From NCBI GenBank assembly GCA_963716135.1, contig OY970289.1, forward strand, positions 2,604,001 through 2,668,000: a stretch of DNA of 64,000 bases, read 5' to 3'. The DNA is from CAVRAW01 sp963716135. Lineage in GTDB: Bacteria; Planctomycetota; Planctomycetia; Pirellulales; JADZDJ01. The notes beneath the pieces were generated by a model. That model had not been told where the DNA came from, searched no databases, and saw nothing but the letters and a program-made list of their open reading frames with translations. Positions 46,500 to 59,403 of this stretch are shown here, piece after piece. Position 1 is the first letter of the stretch. Each line of letters starts with the position of its first letter. The position numbers were made by a program, and so were the translations under genes.

Positions 46500-46895
46500 A
46501 TGCGATTCTGGTTTTGTCTGCTCTTAACGGCACTCGTTGCGCTGGCCAACTCCAGGCAGGCGCTGGCGCAGGGCGGGCAGCTTCCGTTTTCGAACATCCA
46601 ACAGTCACCCACGGTTAGTCCGTACCTAAATCTGCTAAGTAGCCAGCAACGGACCGGCTTGCCGGCTTACCAGACTCTGGTGCAACCGATTTTGCAGCAG
46701 CAGCAGCAGTCTGCGTTCCAGCAAGGCCAGATCCAAAGACTACAAAATCAGCAAAGCGCTTTGTCACACGGCGCCGGCCTGGCAAATCCGGCGCGCGGTG
46801 CGTCGTCGGCAATCCGCGGCACCGGCCACGTGACCGCGTTCATGGACACCTCTCATTACTATCCGCGCTTCCAGCAGGGGCGTCCCGCGCAATAG
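46500..46895 (+). CDS. Small secreted glutamine-rich protein
   Basis: 131 residues. Signal peptide MRFWFCLLLTALVALANSRQ ending near ALAQ. The mature part has a Gln-rich stretch (LQQQQQSAFQQGQIQRLQNQ) and ends HVTAFMDTSHYYPRFQQGRP. GGAGG eight bases upstream supports the ATG at 46500 over in-frame ones before it. The tail HVTAF.D.SHYYP may be conserved in planctomycetes, but I cannot name it. Confidence 0.7.
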   Translation: MRFWFCLLLTALVALANSRQALAQGGQLPFSNIQQSPTVSPYLNLLSSQQRTGLPAYQTLVQPILQQQQQSAFQQGQIQRLQNQQSALSHGAGLANPARGASSAIRGTGHVTAFMDTSHYYPRFQQGRPAQ

Positions 46896-47087
46896 CAAGA
46901 GCGTTCGTCAGGCCACTGGACGTACTGCCTTTTCGCTGGCGTATAGCTCTCTTTAGCATGCGCCTCTGGCCGGTTTGATGCCGCTAGTCGGCTGGCGGAT
47001 GAAAATCGCTGGCTTTCTCCCGGCGGTTGTGGAATAATGAGTTTCGGGCATCCTTCTCAAGAGGCGGGCCGAGACGAGGTACTACGC

Positions 47088-48290
47088 ATGACCACGCAAC
47101 CCTTCGACAGACTCAGGGTAAACGCGCGCTCTGGCCGGCGCAATCACGCGGCATTTACCCTGGTCGAGCTTTTGGTAGTGATCGCCATCATCGGGATGCT
47201 GGCGGCTCTGTTGATGCCGGCGATCAACAGCGCTCGCGAATCAGCTCGCCAGGCGCAGTGCATGAATAACCAGCGCAACTTGGCACAAGCCGCTTTGCAA
47301 TACGCAACCACCAAGGAGTATTTTCCCGGCTACCGCGATCTGCTGCCAAGTCAAAACATCCCCAATAAGTATTACGTCATCAGTTGGCAAGTGGCGTTGA
47401 TGCCCAGCATGGGGAAGACGGACACCTATCAGGCTCTGCAGAATGATTCGATCGGCCAAATTGCCGGCGGCACCCCGATGCCGTATTGGGATGCATCGAT
47501 TTGCCCAAGCGATAATTCGGGCACAGGCAAGACGAGCCCCTGGACAAGTTACGTGGCGAATACGGGTTACCTGGATTATGGGGGATCGCTGCCCGCAGAT
47601 TTAAAGGCAAATGGTGTTTTCCAGGACCGCGCTCGCTATACGACCGCAAATCCAAAGTCGAAGGTGTCGCTAACAGACATCAAGGATGGCCAGGCGACGA
47701 CGCTGATGATTTCGGAGAATCTAGATGCGAATTACTATGTGGACCAGCCAGTGATTGCATTTACGGCTAAAGGCAATCCCCCTACGCCCAAACCGGCTGA
47801 CACCGCCGCCAGAACGACTGCTGCGAATGGGAACTGTGCGGAGCGCGGTGCCGGCTTTGTATGGTGGGATACTACTCCGTCACTCGTGACTGGAAACCCG
47901 CCACCCGTGCCCGGCAGCGCGCCCCCGTCTTCGCCGACTGGGGGGCCGAACAATAAGAACCCTGCCGGCATCAATGTTGATAAGGGAAACTGGGATGGTA
48001 GTTGGCCAACAGATTTTTTTGACACGAGCAAAGTAGACAATTACGCCGCACGGCCATCCAGCAATCATCCTGGCGGTGTTATCGTAGCATTTGTCGGGGG
48101 CAACACGCGGTTTTTGCGGGAGGATATCGACTATCCCGTCTACTGCTTGCTGATGACTTCTGATGGCGCAAATGCGTGCAATCAGCTTAGCCTTCATACC
48201 GTTACCAATCCAACAACGAATTCGAACGACGGCGCGACCCCGCCTCACAGTTGGCAGAAATACAAAGTCCTGGACGAGGGCAGCTTGTAA
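47088..48290 (+). CDS. DUF1559 prepilin-like protein
   Basis: 400 residues. Type IV prepilin-style signal: FTLVELLVVIAIIGMLAALL with the usual Glu at +5, then the family sequence INSARESARQAQCMNNQRNL. It closes with NHPGGVIVAFVGGNTRFLRE, the planctomycete DUF1559 terminal motif. These proteins are hugely expanded in Planctomycetes and are likely exported by a pseudopilus system. The leader before the prepilin motif is unusually long (about 25 residues) because an FDRLR-type repeat is inserted in it. An upstream start at 47037 is possible. A strong terminator follows. Confidence 0.92.
   Translation: MTTQPFDRLRVNARSGRRNHAAFTLVELLVVIAIIGMLAALLMPAINSARESARQAQCMNNQRNLAQAALQYATTKEYFPGYRDLLPSQNIPNKYYVISWQVALMPSMGKTDTYQALQNDSIGQIAGGTPMPYWDASICPSDNSGTGKTSPWTSYVANTGYLDYGGSLPADLKANGVFQDRARYTTANPKSKVSLTDIKDGQATTLMISENLDANYYVDQPVIAFTAKGNPPTPKPADTAARTTAANGNCAERGAGFVWWDTTPSLVTGNPPPVPGSAPPSSPTGGPNNKNPAGINVDKGNWDGSWPTDFFDTSKVDNYAARPSSNHPGGVIVAFVGGNTRFLREDIDYPVYCLLMTSDGANACNQLSLHTVTNPTTNSNDGATPPHSWQKYKVLDEGSL
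47099..47124. repeat. Dispersed CCTTCGACAG...CTCAGGGT repeat inside a coding region
   Basis: ACCCT (47099-47103) and AGGGT (47115-47119) frame TCGACAGACTC. This is the common bacterial intergenic hairpin whose translation is the tell-tale PFDRLRVN. Here it is translated in frame in the DUF1559 leader peptide. Confidence 0.75.
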
Positions 48291-48323
48291 ACGAGCTTGC
48301 CGCGAATCCGGATAGATTTAATT

Positions 48324-48355
48324 AAGCCCAGGGATTGCAATCCCTGGGCTTTTTT
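48324..48355 (+). terminator. Rho-independent terminator of the DUF1559 gene
   Basis: Perfectly self-complementary 28-base sequence 48324-48351 (AAGCCCAGGGATTG and its complement) running into six T. It begins 34 bases after the stop at 48290. Confidence 0.95.
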
Positions 48356-48364
48356 GTTGCGCTG

Positions 48365-49333
48365 CTACAAGCTTGCGCGTTGCGCTGCGGCATGAGTGCG
48401 CATGCGCTGGACGTGGGCGGCGTTATGCTGGAACGGGAGATGCTCGGGGGCATATCGCCGGCCGGAGGCCAGCAGCGTTTCCGCCTCGTCGAATCGGCCT
48501 GCGTCGGCCAGCGCCAGCGACCAATTGTTCACGGCGGCCAGCAGATTGCCGCGGGCGGTGGCGTTGTTGGGATCCAAAAGCAGCGCTTTGCGATTGGCTG
48601 CCACCGCCTCGGCGTAACGGCTGTGGTACACAGCTTCCACGCCGCGGTTGTAGTAGATCATGGCCAACAGGCCCAGTGGCGAGACGTTGCGAAAGGACTG
48701 CGGCTGACGCTCGTGGCTCGCAGAGGATTCCCAACGTGCTGCGCCGGACCAGGCGGGGCAAGTTGCCTCCACTTCGCACGACTTGTCGCCAAAGTCGATC
48801 ACCGCTCGCACGTGGCCGGGCAGCTCCACCGCGTGGGCGCTTAAATTCAATTGCTCGGCCAGGGCCACGAACAGCAGCGTCGCGCTGGCGCAGTTGTAGA
48901 TTCCCGTGTCGAAGGTGCCGGCCAGATCGGTGGCGTTGGCGTCGTAGCCGCCGTGCAACAATCGCTGGTGCAGGAAGCGATGGATCAGCTCGATTTGCGA
49001 CTCAACATCCGGCGATCGAACAACCTCTTGCCGCAGCTCCTGGCAAACGGCGGCAAATTGCCGGCGATAACGCTCCACGGCCGCGGGATTCTCGTCGCCA
49101 CAGGCGACCAGGGCCGCGTCGATCAGTGAATGTTCGTCGAACCGGCCGTCCGCGGCGTCGGTAAATAGCGATCGCTCGCCGGCGGAAAATGTCAGCGCGG
49201 CGGTCAGCGGATCGCCGTGCGGAATATCGAGTTGCACGGCAGATGCCGGGCGCCAACCGCTGTTGTTGGCCAGCGCTATCGAGGCGCCGCCAGCCATGGC
49301 TGCCAGAAACAGAATCCGCACGCAGTGCCGCAT
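48365..49333 (-). CDS. Secreted transglutaminase-like protein with TPR tail
   Basis: 322 residues. Signal peptide HCVRILFLAAMAGGASIALA. The central region has IHRFLHQRLLHGGYDANATD, the Cys site YNCASATLLFVALAEQLN and His in LPGHVRAVIDFG, the Cys-His pattern of the SirB1/transglutaminase-like fold. The C-terminal half has TPR elements (YYNRGVEAVYHSRYAEAVAA; LDPNNATARGNLLAAVNNWS). It may process or bind cell-wall or protein partners. The start was set at MRHCVRILF because earlier residues are not signal-like. Confidence 0.82.
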   Translation of the reverse strand: MRHCVRILFLAAMAGGASIALANNSGWRPASAVQLDIPHGDPLTAALTFSAGERSLFTDAADGRFDEHSLIDAALVACGDENPAAVERYRRQFAAVCQELRQEVVRSPDVESQIELIHRFLHQRLLHGGYDANATDLAGTFDTGIYNCASATLLFVALAEQLNLSAHAVELPGHVRAVIDFGDKSCEVEATCPAWSGAARWESSASHERQPQSFRNVSPLGLLAMIYYNRGVEAVYHSRYAEAVAANRKALLLDPNNATARGNLLAAVNNWSLALADAGRFDEAETLLASGRRYAPEHLPFQHNAAHVQRMRTHAAAQRASL

Positions 49334-49463
49334 GTGGGAACCTTGGCCGTGAAAGTTCGGCGGTGACAGTCGTACCGAATGTGCCGGCTGCGCAATAACC
49401 ACAGCCGGGCACCTGCAACCATAGGTTGCGAAATGGCAACGTGCGGCGGAAAAGCCACGCTTT

Positions 49464-50381
49464 TTAGGCGTCCAGAGCCGATTTCTCGCGCCGCTTGACC
49501 AGCTTCACCTGATTGCCGCCGTTGGAATACTGCACGTCGTCCATGAAGGTCTTCATCAAGAGCAATCCGCGGCCGCTTTCGCGCTCCAAGTTCGCCGGAT
49601 CGGTGGGGTCGGGCACGCTGCCGTGGTCGAACCCCGGCCCCTCGTCGCGGACCGTGAAATGCGCCTCGTCGGCGCTGACCGAGATTTGCATGTGAATCCG
49701 GCGATCGCGATACGGCGGCTGGCTCGAGCGCTGCTCGATCAGATTCGGACCGTTGGATTCCAGCATGCTGCTACGGGCGTCGTGCAGCGCCTCGGAACTC
49801 AATTCCAGGTTGCCGTGATATAGCGCGTTGAGCAGCGCTTCCTCCAGGGCGATGCCGACGCGGATGCGGCCGGTTTCGTCGCACAACCGCATGCGCGTGA
49901 CCAGTTGCTGGCAGTGATCCACCAGCGGATACACCAGCGACGTGTCGTTGGGCAGCACGAAATCGGTAACGGTGCGCGTGATGCATTCTCCCAGGCGCTC
50001 GTTGTGCCGGTCGGCTTTGGCGATGTGCAGCACCGTTTCCAGAACTTCGGGCAGCTCGTCGGAGATCGACGACTTGTTGACGTAGAAGGCTGCGCCGCGC
50101 TGCAGCGCCTGCACGGCGATATCTTCGCTGCCGTGGCCGGTCATCAGAATCACCGGCACCAGTGGAAAGCGGCTGCGGATCGTGCTGACCAATTCCAAGC
50201 CGTCCATCTTGGGCATTTGCAGATCGGTGAGCACGACGTCGGGGGCGGAGCGCTCGATCTTCGAGAGCGCCTCAACTCCGTCGCCGGCGTATTCGATTTT
50301 GGTGCCCGAGATCTTTTCCAAGATGCCGCCGACCAACCGTCGATCAATCGGCGAATCGTCGACAACCATCACGGTCGCCAT
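49464..50381 (-). CDS. Response regulator with RsbW-type HATPase output
   Basis: 305 residues. Receiver domain: MVVDDSPIDRR, phospho-Asp in VVLTDLQMPKMDG, Thr in ILMTGHGSED, Lys in YVNKSS. C-terminal anti-sigma-like ATPase: ALEEALLNALYHGNLELSSE (N-box), FTVRDEGPGFDHG (G1) and ESGRGLLLMKTFMDDV (G2). Such fusions act as partner-switching kinases controlled by phosphorylation. It lies directly downstream of the hybrid kinase on the same strand, the likely phosphodonor. Confidence 0.9.
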   Translation of the reverse strand: MATVMVVDDSPIDRRLVGGILEKISGTKIEYAGDGVEALSKIERSAPDVVLTDLQMPKMDGLELVSTIRSRFPLVPVILMTGHGSEDIAVQALQRGAAFYVNKSSISDELPEVLETVLHIAKADRHNERLGECITRTVTDFVLPNDTSLVYPLVDHCQQLVTRMRLCDETGRIRVGIALEEALLNALYHGNLELSSEALHDARSSMLESNGPNLIEQRSSQPPYRDRRIHMQISVSADEAHFTVRDEGPGFDHGSVPDPTDPANLERESGRGLLLMKTFMDDVQYSNGGNQVKLVKRREKSALDA

Positions 50382-50476
50382 GACGCATTCCCCCTATCAG
50401 ATAAGCCACGAAATACCGGCATTACCCGGCAGCACAATATTTCTGACGTGCAGTGTGGAACAAAACAATGTGCACG

Positions 50477-53575
<3,099 letters not shown>

Positions 53576-53854
53576 CGCCAAGTGCTCCCCCAGCCTGGCC
53601 AACGAGCGAAGCGATCAGTGCGACTACAAGAAAAGATTCGCCGAGCGACTTGGTCCATCAGCCGCCGGCGGCCCTCGTCCCCGATCCTCTGCATTTTGGG
53701 CTGTATGGCCTGCGACTGCAACTGTTTGCCGAGCGATTATTATAACCGGCCGCCAGCGACCCGTCAGCCGCAGCGACGTTTCCAAGCACTATCGGGCCGG
53801 TTATCACGATGCTAATTTGCTCTGCGGATGGCTTTTGATACCGCGGAGGCGACG

Positions 53855-54923
53855 ATGGCATGGCACAATCTGGAAGGCCACGACGAAATAGTTGCCCAGT
53901 TTCGCCGGGCGATGGAAGCAAATCGCCTGGCGAGCACTTTTTTGTTCGTAGGGCCCGTGGGCATCGGCAAACGAGCGTTCGCGATTCGTCTGGCCCAGGT
54001 GCTGTTGTGTCAGACGCGCGATGAAAAGCTGTTGGATCCCTGCGGGCATTGCCCCGGTTGCGCAAGTGATCGCCGGCACGCACCCCGATTTGATTCAGAT
54101 TTCGCGCCCGCCGGGCAAAAGCGACATTCCGGTGGGCATTCTCAAGGGCGACGACAAGAAGCCGGAATATCCCGTCGAGCAATCACTGTTGTTCAATCTC
54201 GCCCTGCGGCCGTTTTACGGCGGGCGGAAGGTGGCCATCGTCGACGACGCCGACGATCTGAACGCAGAAGGCGCCAACTGCCTGTTGAAGACGCTGGAAG
54301 AACCGCCGCCGCGCAGCGTGCTGATTTTGATCAGCACCGGCGTCGATCGGCAATTGCCGACCATCCGCTCACGGGCGCAGATCGTGAGATTCCAGCCGCT
54401 GGATCCGGCCATTGTCTCGAGGCTGTTGGTAGAGCAGGGGATCGTGTCGGATCCGAACGAAGCCCACCGGCTGGCCGCACAAAGCGGCGGCAGCATGACG
54501 CGGGCGGTAAAGCTGGCCGATCCGCAGTTGTGGCAGTTCCGCCGCGAGCTGCTCAACCAACTTTCGCAGTCGCCGTTGCCAAGCGTCGTGATGGCCCAGG
54601 CAGTGCTGAAGTTCGCCGACGAATTGGGCAAAGAAGCTTCGGCCCGCCGCGATCGGTTGCGATTGGTGATCGGCTTTGCGGTCGACTTCTTCAGGCATCT
54701 TTTCCGGCAACAGGCTGGATTGCCGATGGATCCCGATTCCGAACTCGCCGCTGCGGTAAAGCGCGCCGCAGCCGCTGGAGCTTGGGATCTTGAATCGGCC
54801 GGCGAGGCCGCGCAGCGTTCGTTGGAAGCGCTCGCGCAAATTGACCGCAATGCCAACCTAAACACCCTGATCGAAGCCTGGCTGGACGACTTGCTGCTGC
54901 TGAACAGACGATTATTAGTGTGA
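53855..54923 (+). CDS. holB: DNA polymerase III delta-prime subunit (one frameshift)
   Basis: Clamp-loader subunit, about 357 residues after repair. FLFVGPVGIGKRAFAIRLAQ (P-loop), zinc module CGHCPGCA, HPDLIQISRP, VAIVDDADDLNAEGANCLLK, TLEEPPPRSVLILIST and the sensor region LPTIRSRAQIVRF are present. A missing base near 54063 shifts the frame; adding one C after GCA gives CAQVIAGTHPDL. The ATG at 53855 with GGAGG five bases before it is preferred over 53828. Divergent from the hybrid kinase. Confidence 0.92.
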
Positions 54924-55285
54924 ATGCTGAATTTCGGCGTTTCGGCCCACCTGCTACGGCCGTTTGCTTGACAGCCAAAGCGGCCCCATTATCATGGGAC
55001 TGTCTCCTTTTTGGGGGGATGGCCGCTCCAATGGACGCTTGAAAAGGCGGAGCACCACAAACAGGCCGAGCCGATTGATCCTGTGCGAAAGGACTCCATG
55101 ACAGGTCGAGTTACCCCGATCGGCGCGGGTTTCTCAAACGGTTGACAATACAACCGACGGGGACGGAGTGCATCCGCACCACCCCGAGTTTGTCAGCGAT
55201 TCAGACCCTCTCATCTCGCTGGATTTGTTGTCACGCGATAGCGCTTGCGGTGGCGCTGTGCGCTTGAGCCTCAAGTAACAAGTAA
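54924..55285. other. Spacer and leader before the exopolysaccharide operon
   Basis: 362 bases without a gene. A promoter at 54968-54995 points to the NusG-like gene and would give a leader of about 285 bases. A second isolated TTGACA occurs near 55142. GCGGTGGCGCTG near 55247 resembles the ops core only weakly. Confidence 0.5.
54968..54995 (+). promoter_or_regulatory. Strong sigma-70-type promoter for the exopolysaccharide operon
   Basis: Perfect TTGACA at 54968 and TATCAT at 54990 (five of six) with a 16-base spacer. Confidence 0.6.
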
Positions 55286-55903
55286 ATGCCGATCGTCGTT
55301 CCGGCAGTTTCCTGCCACCCGATTGATTTGCTCGCCCGCCTGCCCGACGACGTGCCGGGGCGTCGCTGGTTGGTGGCCTGCACGATGCCGCGCCAGGAGA
55401 AATCGCTGGCCCGCGAGCTGTTTCAACGCGGCGTTCCATTTTATTTGCCCCTGTTGGCCAAGAGGCTCCTGTATAAACGCCGCAGCACCAAATCGTATCT
55501 GCCGTTGTTCAGCGGATTCGTATTCTTGTACGCCAACGACCAAGAACGGACCGCGGCCCTGGAAACCGGCCGCATTTCCACGATCTTGGACGTGCCCGAT
55601 CAGGCCGAATTGCACCGCGACCTGAAGCAGGTCGAAACCGCACTGCATGCCAACGGCGAATTGGAAGTCGCCGATGGGATCAGTCATAATGGTACGGCCC
55701 GCGGCCTGGATGGCGCCGCGCGGTCGACTCCTCTGGACGGTTCCAATGGCAACCATCCGCCGTACCGATCGGCCGAGCATCGTCTCGTGCTGTCGGTCGG
55801 ATTCCTGCGGCAGAATATTTTGGTCGAAACCAACGGCGGCAGCCACGAAAGTGCCGACGCACCACTGAATTCGGTTGGACGACGCAAGCCAATGTCTTTC
55901 TAG
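55286..55903 (+). CDS. Specialised NusG paralog (RfaH/LoaP-like)
   Basis: 205 residues. NGN domain: RRWLVACTMPRQEKSLAREL, FYLPLLAKRLLYKRRSTKSY, LPLFSGFVFLYANDQERTAA. The C-terminal part keeps a recognisable second half of a KOW-like domain (RLVLSVGFLRQNILVET) but its first half is poorly conserved; an undetected base error there is possible. It heads a polysaccharide operon, the usual place of NusG paralogs that suppress termination in long EPS operons. The genuine housekeeping nusG should be with secE and rplK elsewhere. Confidence 0.85.
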   Translation: MPIVVPAVSCHPIDLLARLPDDVPGRRWLVACTMPRQEKSLARELFQRGVPFYLPLLAKRLLYKRRSTKSYLPLFSGFVFLYANDQERTAALETGRISTILDVPDQAELHRDLKQVETALHANGELEVADGISHNGTARGLDGAARSTPLDGSNGNHPPYRSAEHRLVLSVGFLRQNILVETNGGSHESADAPLNSVGRRKPMSF

Positions 55904-55909
55904 AGATCG

Positions 55910-56908
55910 ATGGATTCGCCCATGAAAACGACTGACAACCCGTCCTCGTCCCACTCGAAGGCTCCAATCTCTGATACGACGTCCGCCGGCGTTCAACAAA
56001 CGACGGCCGGGTCGTCGCCGAAGCTTGCGAGTGATTGGAAGCGAATGCCTTCGGTCGCCATCATCGCCGTGGTGCTCGTTGTCGGATTGGCTTACGGCAA
56101 AACGCTGCTGCACCTGGCCGCACGATGGTCGAACGAACCGGAATATTCGCACGGCTTCTTTGTGCCGGTGTTTTCACTCGTGCTGCTCTGGCTTCGGCGG
56201 GGAATGGTCGTGGGCAAGCCTTGGAAGGGCAACTGGTGGGGGCTGGCTGTGCTCGGCGCCGGCATCGCTCTGCGGTTTCTGGCGGCTTACGACTTCTATA
56301 CCTTGGTCGGCGCACTCGCGCTGCTGCCGACCCTGGCCGGCATCGCGCTTTTGGCCGGCGGAACGCGGGCATTGCGCTGGGCCCTGCCGAGCATCTTGTT
56401 TCTGGTCTTCATGATTCCGTTGCCCGGTTCGATTTCCGATCTCCTGGCTCAGCCGCTGCAGCACGTGGCCACCTCCTCGACGGTCTATCTGTTGCAAGTT
56501 TTCGGCATTCCGGCCACGGCCGAAGGCAATGTCATCCTGCTGACCGATGGCCGCATCGGCGTGGTCGAAGCCTGCAGCGGGCTGCGGATGTTGATGTTGT
56601 TCATCGCCGTGTCGACGGCGGTGGCGATGCTCGTGCGGCGCAGACTTCGGGAGCGCTTGCTGTTGGTCGCAAGCGCCGTGCCCATCGCCCTGGCCGTCAA
56701 TATATTGCGAATTACTACCACTGCTATCGTGCATGAGCTCGTCAGCCCGGAAGCGGGCGACGTGGTCTTTCACCAGGCAGGGGGGCTGTTGATGGGGCCC
56801 GTCGCATTGGCGATACTGTGGCTGGAGATGAAATTTCTCGATCGGGCGCTGGTGACTCCCCAAAAGGGTCCGCTGCTGTTGGGAGCCGGCGCAACGCGCG
56901 AGGGTTGA
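55910..56908 (+). CDS. Exosortase
   Basis: 332 residues, polytopic membrane transpeptidase that cleaves PEP-CTERM proteins. The catalytic triad is intact: Cys in GVVEACSGLRMLMLF, Arg in VNILRITTTAIVHE, His in VFHQAGGLLMGPVA. The N-terminal core has YSHGFFVPVFSLVLLWLRR and FLVFMIPLPGSISDLLAQPL. It follows the NusG paralog by six bases. Its substrate in this window is the metalloprotease at 33365. The subtype (Xrt letter) was not assigned. Confidence 0.94.
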   Translation: MDSPMKTTDNPSSSHSKAPISDTTSAGVQQTTAGSSPKLASDWKRMPSVAIIAVVLVVGLAYGKTLLHLAARWSNEPEYSHGFFVPVFSLVLLWLRRGMVVGKPWKGNWWGLAVLGAGIALRFLAAYDFYTLVGALALLPTLAGIALLAGGTRALRWALPSILFLVFMIPLPGSISDLLAQPLQHVATSSTVYLLQVFGIPATAEGNVILLTDGRIGVVEACSGLRMLMLFIAVSTAVAMLVRRRLRERLLLVASAVPIALAVNILRITTTAIVHELVSPEAGDVVFHQAGGLLMGPVALAILWLEMKFLDRALVTPQKGPLLLGAGATREG

Positions 56909-57004
56909 ACGTTTCAGTTTGCGCTCGAAATGCACCTTAATGCGGCAAGGGGAACAGTTCGAACGATTTGCTTTTCCTGAAGTGGCATCCCTGAGTAATT
57001 TCAC

Positions 57005-59272
57005 ATGAGCACCTCCGAAATACCCAGCGCGCCGGAAACGGGGCCCGGCGCATTGACCGCCTCAAATTTTTCAGCGCCGCCGGCGTCGACGTCCCTCTCG
57101 CTGGCGCAGCCGCCCGACGCATTTTCGGCGCAACTGGGCTCTTCGCCGCAGCACAGCGGAGGCCTTTCCGGATTGCTGCACGCTTTCCGGCGCGTGTGGC
57201 TGTTGGCACTAAGCGTCAGCGTGGTTTGCGGGGTAACCGCCGCGGCACTGCAATGGTTCTTCTGGAAGCCGGAATATGTCGCGACGGCGTATCTCCGCGT
57301 GGCAAGTTCGCAGCCAATCGTCATGTTCAACACGAAGGACAGTAGCGCTCAGGCCAATTACGAAGTTTACAAACGCACCCAGAAAGAATTGATTCGCAAT
57401 CGTTTCGTTCTCAACTCCGCCCTACGGAATCCGAAGGTGGCTCAGTTGCCGGTCATCAAGCAACAAGTCAACCCGGTCGATTGGCTGCAGGATCAGATTT
57501 CGGTGTCGTACCCGGGCGATGCTGAAATTCTCGAGATTTCGATGCGCGGCGAGTTCCCCGATGCGGTGGCCGCGCTAGTCAACTCCGTCTGCGATGCGTA
57601 CGTCGAGGGCGTGGTCCATGCAGAACGCAACGACCGCATGGCGCGATTGCAGAATCTGGAAACCATCTACAACAACACGGAAGAAAAACTGCGGCAGAAA
57701 CGTGGCCATCTCAACGAACTGGTCGATTCGTTGGGCACCGGCAACGCGCAAACCGCCACCCAAAAACAGCAAATCGCGCTGGATAGCTACGGGGCGATGC
57801 GCAAAGAGCAGATCACCAATCAAATTACGCTGATGCACGCCCAATCGAAATTAAAGGCGCAGCAATCGCGGGTGGAGAACCTGGGCCAGGAACCTGTTCC
57901 CGCCGAAGCCATCGAAGCCAAAATCATCACCAATCCCGATTACCGCGCCGCTCAGCAGCGAATCGAGCAGATCGAGCAGGTCTTGAACACGTCAAAATCC
58001 GTGGCCAACGAGGGGCACCAGGATGTCGAAGTGCTGTTCGAAAAGCATCGCCGCGAGTTGGTTGACGCCCAGAAAAAATTGGAAGAAGTTCGCCAGCGCG
58101 TCCGGCCGCTGATCGAAAACGAAGTCCGCAAGCAGATGATCGCCCAGGCCAAAACCGATCTGCAGAAGACCGACCTTGAAGTTCAAACCTTCAAGGAGCA
58201 GGCCGATCAACTCGGCAAGGAAGTGGAAAAATTCGGCAACGAATCGCATCAGATCGGCCGCTCTTCCGTGGATCTGGAAATGATGAAGGCCGATGTGGAG
58301 AACGTGGAAAAAATCAGCAAGGAAATGGCGACCGAAATCGAGACGCTGCGTATCGAGCTGGCTTCCGCCTCCCGCGTGGAAGTGATCAGCCAGGCCGACG
58401 TGCCGCGGGTCCGCGACGAAAAATCGCACCTGCGGCAGACGGAAATCTACGGCGGCGTGTTCTTCTGCATCCCGCTGATCGGCATTTGCTGGTGGGATGC
58501 CCGCCGCAAGAAGCTGAACACCGTGCATGAAGTGACCGGCGCCATGCGGCTGCATCTGATCGGTTCGCTGCCGCTATTGCCTTCGCGCATTCACCGCCGG
58601 TTGTCCAACGGGTCGGCGCATTCCGACTGGAGTCGCCTGCTGAGCGAAGCGGTCGATTCGCTGCGCGAAATGCTGCTCAGCGAGGGGCGCGTGCGGCCGG
58701 CCAAGGTGGTGATCATCACCAGCGCCATGGTGGGCGAAGGCAAGACGACCGTGGCCACGCAATTGGCGATGAGCTTCGCCCGCGCCGATCAGCGCACCGT
58801 GATCGCCGATTTCGACTTGCGCCGCCCCGCCACGCACATCGCCCTGGGCAAGCCTTCCGATTTGGGCATTGCCGAAGTATTGCGAGAAACCAAGCCCGTT
58901 GAGCAGGTCGTGTTTCCGACCGAGTGGCCCAACTTGTACCATCTGCCCGTCGGCCAGCTCGATGGAAATTCTCCAAAGTTGATCTGTTCGCGAAAAGATA
59001 TCATCGAACGAATTTTCGAGCATTTGCGCGAGCAATTCGACATTGTCATCGTGGATAGTTGCCCGGTCTTGCCCGTGGTCGACACCCTGGTCGTCGGTCA
59101 ATTCGCCGATATCGCGCTGATGTCGATGATGCGCGACGTCAGCGAAAGCCAGCAGGTGCTGGAGGCGCAAGAGCGGCTGAAGCATATCGGCATCAGCGTG
59201 CTGGGCGCCGTCGTGACCAGCAAGGGGACAGGCGTCTACAGCTCGTACTATTATTCCGGTTACACGCAATAA
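57005..59272 (+). CDS. Wzz/GumC-type chain-length protein fused to BY-kinase
   Basis: 755 residues, intact. Wzz domain: helix RVWLLALSVSVVCGVTAAAL, YVATAYLRVASSQPIVMFN, a long coiled coil (about 200-440) and a second helix GVFFCIPLIGICWW. BY-kinase: Walker A ITSAMVGEGKTTVATQLAMS, Walker A' VIADFDLRRP, Walker B DIVIVDSCPV, and a Tyr-rich tail GVYSSYYYSGYTQ for autophosphorylation. It controls polymer length and export. The Ser/Pro/Ala-rich N-terminus of 50 residues is an addition to the usual start. Confidence 0.95.
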   Translation: MSTSEIPSAPETGPGALTASNFSAPPASTSLSLAQPPDAFSAQLGSSPQHSGGLSGLLHAFRRVWLLALSVSVVCGVTAAALQWFFWKPEYVATAYLRVASSQPIVMFNTKDSSAQANYEVYKRTQKELIRNRFVLNSALRNPKVAQLPVIKQQVNPVDWLQDQISVSYPGDAEILEISMRGEFPDAVAALVNSVCDAYVEGVVHAERNDRMARLQNLETIYNNTEEKLRQKRGHLNELVDSLGTGNAQTATQKQQIALDSYGAMRKEQITNQITLMHAQSKLKAQQSRVENLGQEPVPAEAIEAKIITNPDYRAAQQRIEQIEQVLNTSKSVANEGHQDVEVLFEKHRRELVDAQKKLEEVRQRVRPLIENEVRKQMIAQAKTDLQKTDLEVQTFKEQADQLGKEVEKFGNESHQIGRSSVDLEMMKADVENVEKISKEMATEIETLRIELASASRVEVISQADVPRVRDEKSHLRQTEIYGGVFFCIPLIGICWWDARRKKLNTVHEVTGAMRLHLIGSLPLLPSRIHRRLSNGSAHSDWSRLLSEAVDSLREMLLSEGRVRPAKVVIITSAMVGEGKTTVATQLAMSFARADQRTVIADFDLRRPATHIALGKPSDLGIAEVLRETKPVEQVVFPTEWPNLYHLPVGQLDGNSPKLICSRKDIIERIFEHLREQFDIVIVDSCPVLPVVDTLVVGQFADIALMSMMRDVSESQQVLEAQERLKHIGISVLGAVVTSKGTGVYSSYYYSGYTQ

Positions 59273-59403
59273 GCTTTGTTGCCAGCGAGTCGCCCGCTGT
59301 CGAGCGAACGGGTCTTGTCGCCCGCGTCCAGCGCGTTTGCATTCGGCGCGTAATTGCTTGACAATCAGAAACCGTGCCGGCAATTGAACGACTGCACGAA
59401 GTA

